Origin: Lachnospiraceae bacterium
GTDB lineage: Bacteria; Bacillota; Clostridia; Lachnospirales; Lachnospiraceae
NCBI GenBank assembly: GCA_022796795.1
Contig: JAAWJI010000002.1
Span: forward strand, 1 to 64,000
DNA: 64,000 bases
Direction of reading: 5' to 3'
Shown here: positions 36,280 through 43,677 of the stretch, piece after piece
Layout of the letters: each line of letters begins with the position of its first letter
Position numbering within the stretch: position 1 is the first letter of the stretch
Position numbers and translations under genes: made by a program
Notes under the pieces: generated by a model
Told to the model about the DNA's origin: nothing
Seen by the model: the letters and a program-made list of their open reading frames with translations, nothing else
The model's database searches: none

Positions 36280-36328
36280 AAAAATCTGATGTAAACTATG
36301 ACAATTTCATACTTTACATCAGATTTTT
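36280..36328. terminator. Long hairpin at the left end of the AAA-ATPase element
   Basis: A perfect 16-bp stem (36280-36295 with 36313-36328) and a 17-base loop. One arm overlaps the left inverted repeat of the element. On the minus strand the stem is followed by more T, so it can end transcripts of the broken ATPase gene and may be polar on the glycerophosphodiesterase gene downstream. Confidence 0.75.
36299..36326 (+). repeat. Left 28-bp inverted repeat
   Basis: Reads TGACAATTTCATAC... inward on the plus strand. Its inner 14 bases are also present in opposite orientation just outside (36282-36295), forming the hairpin listed separately. Confidence 0.85.
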
Positions 36329-36347
36329 CCAATCATCTTTATTCTGT

Positions 36348-37779
36348 TTAAACCACTGCCTCAATAATGGTTTTTCCGTCAATCTGCAGTTCTCTCACGC
36401 CCTGCTCCTTATTCTTATTAAAATTAAAGCTCAGCAAATACCCTTGATCCTTATAGTAATAATCCAAATATTCTATCAGCTGTTTCTGACCTCGTTCTTG
36501 GTATTCATTCCCAGGCCAGATTTTTAATTCCACAATATATTGCTCACCCAGATAATCTACAATCACATCTGTTCGCCTGGCATCTCTTGTCTGAGCTTCA
36601 ATGTAGTAATTACCCACACCATTTATAATTGGTTTGAGATACAGGAGAATCTTCCATGATAAACATATTTAGCATCCGCATCTCAAAGATACGATTACTG
36701 ACCAAGACCTTCCCTGATTCTTCCTTCAAAAAACCAAACATTATGCCTAAACTAATGGACCTTATATCCGGATTAAAAATCACCTGTTTCCCCTGATATA
36801 TGATTCCCCGTACCATTTCCCGCAAATCTCTAAAGGTATCCAGCTGTTTCACCATGCTCTCAAACAACGGTGTACTGGATTTCAATATGAGCTTTACAGC
36901 TTCTACAATCCCTTCCCTGGACCAAACACGGTTTCTCTCAGAAAAGTCCCTGTCTTCAGGCAGCTTTTCATCCAGTATCTTGCAGATCAGTGAAGTCAGA
37001 TATGGGTATCCTGATGTATGCTGATAGATTTCCTCTGCGACTGATGGAATGTCCATCCCTGTATGACAATCTACCTCATAGTCCTCCAGCATAGCAGTAA
37101 TCTGCACTGAAGTAAAGCTCATCTCAAAATTAAAATCTGCGGCAATATTCCAGGGGCTGTTATACTGATGCTCTTCCTCCGGATACAGCTTTAATTTCAA
37201 GTTCTTAATATCATACACTCCTGCAAGAATCACAGAATGAAATGTAGCACGGCTGCCCCTGTCTAAATAATAACCCCGGAGCATGGCCAAAAAATCCAAA
37301 AACACCCGATAGTTAGACGCGTTATCTACCTCATCAATCATCAGTACCATGGTTTTTCCAGATTCTCTGCACACCCGGCTCAATCCGCGAAACAATCTGC
37401 TCAGAGAAATCCTGCCATGATCCTTTAGAGATATGAGATTGCAAAAGGCTTCTTCGTCCATACATTCTCTCAACGCTTTGTTCTCTGCCAACAATTCCTC
37501 CAGGTATTCAAGAAAAGCAATTACAAAACGCTCTTCATCTGCAAAATCTTCCTCGCCCAGGAGCTGAAAATCTATAAAAATAACCCCATAGTCTGCCTGT
37601 AAATACTTCGCCAGCTCCATCAATGTAGTGGTCTTTCCATACTGTCGTCCCCGATTGATCACAAAATATTTTCCACGGTCTACATACAGCCTCTTTATCT
37701 TCGCAAGCCTGTCATCCAGACTTACCATATAGTGCTCTTCCGGTATGCAACGTCCCTCTGTGTTAAAATACCGCCTCAT
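36348..37779 (-). pseudogene. AAA-ATPase with PD-(D/E)XK nuclease (PDDEXK_9), frame-broken
   Basis: Two frames cover one gene. The upstream piece (36610-37779) has the modified P-loop RGRQYGKTTTLMELAKYL and Walker B MVLMIDEVDNAS of the AAA-ATPase-like family PF09820. The downstream piece (36348-36617) is the C-terminal PD-(D/E)XK domain (DARRTDVIVDYLGEQ, IVELKIWPGNEY, YLLSFNFNKNKEQGV). In intact relatives about 80 residues join these parts and a segment like YLKPIINGVGNYYIEA precedes the nuclease; that reading exists at 36605-36650, one frame off, directly after FIMEDSP. A deletion with a frame change is the simplest explanation. Such genes are abundant in gut Clostridia and Bacteroidetes; their role is unknown to me. 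Confidence 0.8.
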
Positions 37780-37858
37780 GCGCTTCCTCCAAAATCCAAA
37801 TTCTACTGATCTATCTTTATCTTATCATCATTCTTTCGATATGTATAGGAAGGGGGCT

Positions 37859-37886
37859 AAATCTGATATAAAGTATGAAATTGTCA
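37859..37886 (-). repeat. Right 28-bp inverted repeat
   Basis: Inverted copy of the left repeat with 27 of 28 positions equal. On the minus strand it contains TTGACA and precedes the ATPase gene, so it could also carry its promoter, but no good -10 box lies at the right distance. Confidence 0.85.
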
Positions 37887-37956
37887 AGGTGCACGCTTTG
37901 TTCCGTCTTCTATCTCCGCGGAAACCAATCTTCCCAGCCTATCTGCCATCTATTCC

Positions 37957-39297
37957 TCATGACACCCGGTGTTCTCTCATCATAAACTGCTCCATAATAT
38001 CCGCCAGCGCTATGGACTCTCCACGGGTCAGCTTGAAATTATCCTTATTGCTCTTATTGATCATATAAAGGAAATTGCTGATCTCATACCGCAAACCGTC
38101 CCCCAAAAAGATCTCCGAATACCGGTCCACCCGGTTCGCCTCTTCATAGTGAACTTCAAAATAGGTGGTCTTCCACCAGGGAGCCTCCGCCACAATATAC
38201 CCTTTTGTACCGGCAATCAAAAGCCTGCCGTCAGACTTTACTCCCAGGCCGCAGGTGGCAGTTGCCACTCCGGTGGGATACACCAGAGAAGTCTTGGTAA
38301 AAAGATCCAACCCATTCTCTCCCCGGACACTGTCGAAACGAAGCTCCTGAAATTCCGTGCCGAAGAGCTTTAGAATCGGAAGAAGCACATAGCTTCCCAG
38401 CTCCGTAAAGCTACCTCCATAGGTTTGATTTGTCAGCTCTCTGGTATCCGGCCTTTCCAGCTTGGTAAAGCAGGCCTCCACATTGCGGATACTTCCAATG
38501 CTTCCGCTGCAGGCAATTCCCAGAAGCTTATTGAAACCAGGACAATAGGCGGTCTTTATCTCCTCAAAGAGAATCAGCCCCCGCTCTTTGGCATAGTCAA
38601 ACAGTTCCTCTGCCTGGTCCTTTCGCAGTACCATGGGCTTCTCACAAAGTACATGCTTTCCATGCTCCAAAGACTCTTTCATATATTGGTAATGGGTCTC
38701 GTGTGGAGACGCAATGTAAACCACGTCAATGGCGGAGAAAAAGTCTTCCAGATTTGTATATGCCTCAATCTCCCACCGCTTGGCAAACCGTCTGGCGCTT
38801 TCCCCATGGGGATTATAGACTCCCTGGGCGCTGACTCCGCTGACAAGCTTTGCCTCCGGAATAAACCGGTCTGCAATTCTTCCGGAACCGATAATGCCGA
38901 TCCTCTGAATAGGCCTGTTGGTTTCCCGCAGCATGGTGCTGGAAACATTCTTGGTCCGATCCAGATAAACGACCTGACAGTAATCCCTCAGATAGTCAAA
39001 TTCTCCTGTCCAGTCTGAGCCTACGGTAAAAATATCAATGTCATATTTTTTGATATCGCTGAACTTCTGGCCTGGGCTTTCCTCCACGATAATTTCGTCC
39101 GCAAAGCCCGTCTTCCTCACATTTTCGATTCGCGTAGCTACGCTGTCTATGACATTAAATTTTCCCCTGGCCTCGTCGTAGGCCTCTGAGGTTACGCCTA
39201 CGATCAGATAGTCTCCCAGTGCCTTTGCCCTCTCCAGCAGACGATAATGCCCCTCATGAAAAAGATCATAGGTGCCGTATGTAATTACTTTTATCAT
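37957..39297 (-). CDS. Cytidylyltransferase fused to Gfo/Idh/MocA oxidoreductase
   Basis: 446 residues. Residues 1-128: TagD/GCT-type cytidylyltransferase, with TYGTYDLFHEGHYRLLERAK (HxGH), VGSDWTG and KNVSSTMLRE; it would make CDP-glycerol or a similar CDP-alcohol. Residues about 133-446: NAD(P)-dependent oxidoreductase, with RIGIIGSGRIADRF, YIASPHETHYQYM and the catalytic-region CEKPM. The oxidoreductase could produce or consume the alcohol phosphate used by the first domain. AAGGGA lies about 9 bases before the ATG. It follows the first gene of the locus. Confidence 0.87.
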   Translation of the reverse strand: MIKVITYGTYDLFHEGHYRLLERAKALGDYLIVGVTSEAYDEARGKFNVIDSVATRIENVRKTGFADEIIVEESPGQKFSDIKKYDIDIFTVGSDWTGEFDYLRDYCQVVYLDRTKNVSSTMLRETNRPIQRIGIIGSGRIADRFIPEAKLVSGVSAQGVYNPHGESARRFAKRWEIEAYTNLEDFFSAIDVVYIASPHETHYQYMKESLEHGKHVLCEKPMVLRKDQAEELFDYAKERGLILFEEIKTAYCPGFNKLLGIACSGSIGSIRNVEACFTKLERPDTRELTNQTYGGSFTELGSYVLLPILKLFGTEFQELRFDSVRGENGLDLFTKTSLVYPTGVATATCGLGVKSDGRLLIAGTKGYIVAEAPWWKTTYFEVHYEEANRVDRYSEIFLGDGLRYEISNFLYMINKSNKDNFKLTRGESIALADIMEQFMMREHRVS

Positions 39298-39318
39298 ACT
39301 GGACTTTCCCTTTCTGTT

Positions 39319-41889
39319 TCAGATTTTACTTCGCACAAATGCGTGAATTTTCTCTCCGCTGGTTCCGTCGCTGTTAGCCGATAGCTGTCCATAAGCCAAT
39401 AGCTGCTGCTCTCTGTCAAAGCTGTTTCCGCATAGGGTTCCATCCAGAAAATCTGTCAGAGTATTGAAGCAGCTTTCCGAGCAGGCATACTGAAGCCACT
39501 GGGACTGCTCCCGAAATCCAGGCTCATGCTCTTTCAGTTCTGCCTTGTCAAATATAAGAGGAATCTCTTCGCACATTTCTTTTTCAAAATCTACTCGGTA
39601 AATTCTTCCATCATACAGAGAAAGCAGACGATACTCCTGCACCTTATCTCCTTCTAAGAAATATGCCAGATATCCTCTGGCCCAGGAAGCAAAGTATCCG
39701 TTTATTGGCTGTTCTGGCTGTTCTATGGAGGCAGTCCACTCCCTCACTTCCCCGGTATCCTGATTCAGACATACATACTGATTTCCCCAACAGGGAGAAA
39801 GATATACCTGGTTTTTGTAGAATACAGCGCCGCTAAAGGGCTGTTTCACACATTCGTATCCGTAGGTTATGTGCCTGCACACAAATCCCTCAGGGAAGGC
39901 CTGGTAATCTCTTGTCTCTCCTGTCTCAGGATTCCATCTGGTCACCACACTTCCCTCAAAGGGCAGCAGCCAGAAATCTCCATCTATAGGAGATAAAATC
40001 ATTGCCATACATCCGCCAGGACTTTCTGTGGCAATGGTTCTCTGCTTCCACTCCCCTGTCTCCCCGTTTATCTCCAACACATGCCCATCCGTAGGCGAAG
40101 CCAAATACAGATCCATTCCCTTTACGCCTACGCCGCCGCACCGCCGTTCTCCATTGACCATTCCCACAAACGGGCTTTTGTCTATGTCAAAATAGCGAAC
40201 CTCATCCTTCCTGGTATCATACCGGACAATCGCCGGGTATTGATTGGGAGTCAAAAACAGATAGTTTCCTACCACGGCAGCCGTATAAAAGGCTCCTGCC
40301 CGCTCCACCAGGTAATCCAGCTGAATCCGCTTCTCTATGCCCTTTTCACCAATTACCAGGATATCCTGGGCATTGACAGGAAACATATAGGTCTTCCCAT
40401 TGATGAGAAGCGGGCCTCCATAATAACCTCCGGAAGCATAGGACGACAAATCACAGAAATACCGGAAGCTATCTTCTCCCTTCCGCGCCCGATACAGCTT
40501 ATTTCCCTGGGTCATGATCCAGGAATCCTCCTCCATACAGGGAATTCCATCTCTCACACCGCTTATCACCGGAAAGCTGCGCACAACCGCCCCTCTCCAG
40601 TCGCCGTCCTCCGGGGTGGTGCAGATATTATGATCCAGGATAAACTGGGGCTTTCCCGCCATTCCAAACAAGGACGTTACCGAGGTTCCCGCATCCCCGA
40701 TATACGCGTCGCAAAGGGCAATGGTACTGCTGATATCTGGCGTATCGTCATAAATCCCCAGCCCCTTCCGGATAAACTCCTCCCGCAAGGCATCATACTG
40801 AGGCTTATAGTCCCCCCGCATGGACGCAAAGGTAGACTCCATCAGGGGATGGGGCCGCCACAGCAGGCAGGCGTCCGCCCTTCCCTCAAAGCAACTGAAT
40901 ACATACCGCATTTTCCGCAGAAACTGCTCCGTATTTCCCAGCATGCCGTTCAGGCTGGTATTATAAAAATAAACGGTGTGCCCCTCCAGTTTCTCCTTCC
41001 ACGCCTCCGGAGGATCGGGAGGATTCTCACACATCCTTAAGGTTCGGTCAAATTTGGGCGATCCCATAGGAATCAGCTTTTCCCGCGGCACAGAGGGATC
41101 AAAAAACTTCTTGTACTTTTCCGCCTGTATCATAATATAGTCCGCATAATAATAAGCCGGACATGCGGCCTGGCCTTCGCTCATTCCTCCGGATGTAGAA
41201 TAATAAGGAATATATACTAAACAATCCGTATACTTTTTCAGCTCGCTGGAATAATACTCCGGCGAAACACTGGTCACGTAATTAGCATAATCATAAGGAT
41301 TATGTATGTAGATCACATCCGGCTGCCTGCCCTTCAGGGAATAGGCCCCATAAGAAGTCACGGGCACTTCTGAGGGAAACTCTTTTCCTTCATAGTGAAA
41401 GGTTCCAAGTGACCCGTCCGGATTTCTGTCGTAATAGGGAATCGGTACTACATAAGCGTCACAATCCGGGTCTGCGTCGGCTGCCTGCCACACGCTTTCC
41501 ATGGAATCCCACATGGACGCCTTGTAGGGAAGAAACACAATCTCGAAACGTAAGGGGATCTCATTCCTGACGCTGTTTTCTATCTGAATCAGGGACTTGC
41601 GCAGCCTCTTGCAGGTCCCGTTTCCGTTTAACTCCTGGCCTTCCGCCAGCTGCTGGTAGATCTCGTAGGTCAGCTCACAGTATTCCTCCAGAAGGGAGAC
41701 CGTATGCGTTCCCTCCCCTTCTGTCTTCTCAATGAGATTTCCCAGACCCACAGCGCCTTCCTGGCACTGGCCCAGCATATCCATGGCTCCCAAAATGTTC
41801 CCGTTTTCTATCCATCTCTTTATCTCATCATGCGCCTGTCCCAGAAGCTTTAGGAAATCCTCTGCTTGTTTTTTCTGACTCTTTCTCAT
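39319..41889 (-). CDS. Glycerophosphotransferase-like protein with C-terminal beta-propeller
   Basis: 856 residues, first gene of the locus. Residues about 115-450 look like the TagF-type GT-B fold: VFLPYKASMWDSMESVW, YIHNPYDYANYV, KLIPMGSPKFDR, LLWRPHPLMES, and CDAYIGDAGTSVTSLFGM in place of the usual S-D-Y-S-S motif. Residues about 470-800 form repeated blades of the type xxLYLASPTDGxVxExN and GxVxRWNPETGET, a PQQ/Kelch-like propeller. No signal peptide, hence cytoplasmic. Function of the propeller is unknown; it may bind the polymer or a partner. GC content is higher than in the middle of the locus. Confidence 0.75.
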   Translation of the reverse strand: MRKSQKKQAEDFLKLLGQAHDEIKRWIENGNILGAMDMLGQCQEGAVGLGNLIEKTEGEGTHTVSLLEEYCELTYEIYQQLAEGQELNGNGTCKRLRKSLIQIENSVRNEIPLRFEIVFLPYKASMWDSMESVWQAADADPDCDAYVVPIPYYDRNPDGSLGTFHYEGKEFPSEVPVTSYGAYSLKGRQPDVIYIHNPYDYANYVTSVSPEYYSSELKKYTDCLVYIPYYSTSGGMSEGQAACPAYYYADYIMIQAEKYKKFFDPSVPREKLIPMGSPKFDRTLRMCENPPDPPEAWKEKLEGHTVYFYNTSLNGMLGNTEQFLRKMRYVFSCFEGRADACLLWRPHPLMESTFASMRGDYKPQYDALREEFIRKGLGIYDDTPDISSTIALCDAYIGDAGTSVTSLFGMAGKPQFILDHNICTTPEDGDWRGAVVRSFPVISGVRDGIPCMEEDSWIMTQGNKLYRARKGEDSFRYFCDLSSYASGGYYGGPLLINGKTYMFPVNAQDILVIGEKGIEKRIQLDYLVERAGAFYTAAVVGNYLFLTPNQYPAIVRYDTRKDEVRYFDIDKSPFVGMVNGERRCGGVGVKGMDLYLASPTDGHVLEINGETGEWKQRTIATESPGGCMAMILSPIDGDFWLLPFEGSVVTRWNPETGETRDYQAFPEGFVCRHITYGYECVKQPFSGAVFYKNQVYLSPCWGNQYVCLNQDTGEVREWTASIEQPEQPINGYFASWARGYLAYFLEGDKVQEYRLLSLYDGRIYRVDFEKEMCEEIPLIFDKAELKEHEPGFREQSQWLQYACSESCFNTLTDFLDGTLCGNSFDREQQLLAYGQLSANSDGTSGEKIHAFVRSKI

Positions 41890-41924
41890 AATCTCTCCAC
41901 TCCTGCTCTGGCTATACTCATATA

Positions 41925-41949
41925 CTTTAAATATCGTCTGTATTTAAAG
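41925..41949 (-). promoter_or_regulatory. Perfect 9-bp dyad in the leader of the polysaccharide operon
   Basis: CTTTAAATA and TATTTAAAG separated by 7 bases, starting about 5 bases after the expected transcription start. It could be a repressor site or an RNA hairpin. It contains no T-run, so it is not a terminator. Confidence 0.55.
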
Positions 41950-41960
41950 AAGCATAAGAA

Positions 41961-41989
41961 ATTCTAGCATAATTCTGGTTTAAAATCAA
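41961..41989 (-). promoter_or_regulatory. Promoter of the polysaccharide locus
   Basis: TTGATT (41984-41989), 17-base spacer, TAGAAT (41961-41966) with an extended -10 TG just upstream. It is the only good promoter I found ahead of the 33-kb minus-strand gene series, which suggests one long transcript, broken by the inserted element at 36-38 kb. Confidence 0.7.
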
Positions 41990-42023
41990 GGAGGGTGAAA
42001 TTGGCATCCTTTGATTTTATTAT

Positions 42024-42052
42024 TTGACAATATGGCATTTCCCGTATACAAT
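42024..42052 (+). promoter_or_regulatory. Sigma-A promoter of the GntR gene
   Basis: TTGACA (42024-42029), 17-base spacer, TACAAT (42047-42052) on the plus strand, divergent from the polysaccharide promoter. Confidence 0.82.
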
Positions 42053-42054
42053 AA

Positions 42055-42072
42055 TTTGTAGTATGGTACAAA
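42055..42072 (+). promoter_or_regulatory. Inverted repeat TTTGTA-N6-TACAAA, probable autoregulatory operator
   Basis: A perfect 6-bp dyad (42055-42060 and 42067-42072) at the expected transcription start of the GntR gene. FadR-subfamily regulators commonly bind such sites, so autorepression is likely. This is an inference from position and symmetry. Confidence 0.5.
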
Positions 42073-42094
42073 ATGAATGGAAAGGCATATTCCT

Positions 42095-42811
42095 ATGGCA
42101 CAACCTATCCGGCGAGACGATATCAGTTCTCAAATCTATAACCGCTTTTTAGAGCGTATTACTTCCAATGAGTGGCCTGACGGTACGAAGCTGCCCACAG
42201 AGATGCAGCTTGCAAAAGAATATGGTGTCAGCCGCTCTGCCATCCGCGAGGCTTTGCAGCGTCTGCGTGCCATAGGCATGATTGAATCCCGCCAGGGAGT
42301 GGGTTCTTTTGTCAATACCAGCTCTGCCATCGCCTCCTTAAATACTGTGCTCTACTCCCATTCTGTCAATGCGCAGAATATTTTTGAACTGTTGGAATTT
42401 CGGAAGCTTTTTGAGCCTCACTGTGTCCGGCTTGTGGCGCAGCAGGCCCGCGATGAAGATATTCTATCTTTAAAACAGTTTGCCCCGTCTCTTTCAGAGC
42501 TGGGACAGCAAAAGCCCAAAATCAAGGATCTTCAAAAGCTTACCTTTGAAATGGATATTGATTTTCATCAGCAGATCGTGCGGCTTACTAAGAATTCTCT
42601 GTTTAATTTAATCTACGACGTAATCAGCAGTATCCGTCTCAGCCATATTGATTATTTTATCAATCTGCGCATGGATTATGCTGTTATTCTGGACGAACAC
42701 AATGCCATCTATGAGGCGCTAAAAGTCCGTGACGGCGAGCTGGCTTCCTCCCTCATGTATGACCATCTGGTTTACATTTTGAATCAATCATACTTTTTGC
42801 AGGATCATTGA
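42095..42811 (+). CDS. GntR-family regulator, FadR subfamily
   Basis: 238 residues. N-terminal winged helix (about 8-75: QIYNRFLERITSNEW, KLPTEMQLAKEYGVSRSAI, REALQRLRAIGMIESRQGVG) and a C-terminal all-helical FCD-type effector domain (about 90-230) with FELLEFRKLFEPHCVRL and the histidine in DIDFHQQIVRLTKN. FCD domains bind metal and carboxylates or sugar acids. Convergent to the SDR/TRAP/transaldolase operon, which it probably controls. AAGG lies about 9 bases before this ATG; an earlier ATG at 42077 has no ribosome binding site. Confidence 0.92.
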   Translation: MAQPIRRDDISSQIYNRFLERITSNEWPDGTKLPTEMQLAKEYGVSRSAIREALQRLRAIGMIESRQGVGSFVNTSSAIASLNTVLYSHSVNAQNIFELLEFRKLFEPHCVRLVAQQARDEDILSLKQFAPSLSELGQQKPKIKDLQKLTFEMDIDFHQQIVRLTKNSLFNLIYDVISSIRLSHIDYFINLRMDYAVILDEHNAIYEALKVRDGELASSLMYDHLVYILNQSYFLQDH

Positions 42812-42841
42812 TTTGAAATTTTCGTCAGAGCTATCCTGTTC

Positions 42842-42876
42842 AAAAAACCCGCCAGAGTTTCTTCTGACGGGTTTTT
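42842..42876. terminator. Bidirectional terminator between GntR gene and SDR operon
   Basis: Stem AAAAACCCGcCAGA pairing with TCTGaCGGGTTTTT (one mismatch), A-run on one side and T-run on the other, so it can act on both strands for the convergent transcripts. Confidence 0.85.
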
Positions 42877-42894
42877 GATCCTTGCTTCCCTGTA

Positions 42895-43662
42895 TTAATC
42901 CATATATGCTCCACCATTGACGTCAATACATGCTCCGGTAATGAAATTCGCGTACACAGAGCAAAGAAATACTACTGCTGCCGCCACTTCCTCTGGTGTT
43001 CCCTCTCTCCCCAGGGGTACATGCATGGGGTTGACATCTCCATGTGGGGCAGTACAGCCCTTGATGACGCCCGGCGCCACAGAATTCACCGTAATATGAT
43101 AAGGAAATAATTCTGTAGTCAGCTCTTTGCTGATACCAAGCATGGCCGAACGTGCAGCGGCGAAATGAGGGCCCCAGGCAGCTGAACCGCTTTTTGCCGT
43201 AAAATGTCCCATGTTCACAATGCGCCCCTGATTCTGGTGCTTCATAACCGGCGCCACTGCCCTGACAAAATTCAAGGCCCCTAAAACAGCGTCCTCATAG
43301 GCTTCTCTGATTTGCGATTCTGTCACTGTCTCTATAGACGCAGCCTCCCGGAGAGTCGGATTGTTCACCAGGATCTCCACTCCGCCAAATCTAGCTCTTG
43401 TCTCTTTTATAACATCCCTCACTTCATGTTCTTCTCTTCCATCACAGCGGCAAAGCAGATAAGCTCCCGGAAGCTCCCCTGCACGTTCCTCCAGATAGTC
43501 CCACCTGCGCTCCCCGCAAAGAGTGACAAACGCTCCCAGCTCTGACAGCTTCCTGGCAATGGCAAATCCGATCGGATCATCTGCTCCGGAAACAATGGCT
43601 CTCTGGCCCTTCATAAACGGCCCTGACAATCTCTTAAAATAATCAACAGTTTCATTTATCAT
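42895..43662 (-). CDS. SDR-fold protein without the catalytic Tyr-Lys
   Basis: 255 residues with a short-chain dehydrogenase fold, but the key positions are changed. The cofactor loop reads SGADDPIG, NNAG is VNNPT, and the active-site Y-x3-K is F-A-A-A-R in HFAAARSAM (codons at 43162-43164 and 43150-43152). The catalytic Ser position is also not conserved. The C-terminal part is normal (VNSVAPGVI, VFLCSVYANFITGACIDVNG). It is probably a non-catalytic partner of the SDR next to it, or does another reaction. The ATG at 43662 has GAGGG 5 bases upstream; a GTG at 43674 is less likely. Confidence 0.85.
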   Translation of the reverse strand: MINETVDYFKRLSGPFMKGQRAIVSGADDPIGFAIARKLSELGAFVTLCGERRWDYLEERAGELPGAYLLCRCDGREEHEVRDVIKETRARFGGVEILVNNPTLREAASIETVTESQIREAYEDAVLGALNFVRAVAPVMKHQNQGRIVNMGHFTAKSGSAAWGPHFAAARSAMLGISKELTTELFPYHITVNSVAPGVIKGCTAPHGDVNPMHVPLGREGTPEEVAAAVVFLCSVYANFITGACIDVNGGAYMD

Positions 43663-43677
43663 CTCTGCCCTCACCTC

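Larger units (their letters stand above)
36299..37886. mobile_element. TIR-bounded element with AAA-ATPase/PD-(D/E)XK gene
   Basis: A 28-bp sequence at 36299-36326 (beginning TGACAATTTCATAC) recurs in inverted orientation at 37859-37886 with one mismatch. The 1,588-bp interval contains only the broken ATPase/nuclease gene and sits in the gap between two operon genes, 60 bases before the glycerophosphodiesterase start and 70 bases after the cytidylyltransferase-oxidoreductase stop. Terminal inverted repeats plus one gene is the structure of a small transposon. No target-site duplication is apparent and no known transposase is encoded, so mobility is inferred. Confidence 0.5.

Noticed and set aside
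36290-37895. Target-site duplication around the TIR-bounded element
   Set aside because: Bases outside the two inverted repeats do not match in direct orientation at 2-9 bases, so no duplication is claimed.
40081-41040. 319-codon plus-strand frame within the beta-propeller gene
   Set aside because: Shadow of the minus-strand 856-residue gene; no start signal and no recognisable fold.
41890-42094. Phase-variable invertible promoter for the glycan locus
   Set aside because: No inverted repeat pair flanking the promoter and no recombinase gene nearby.
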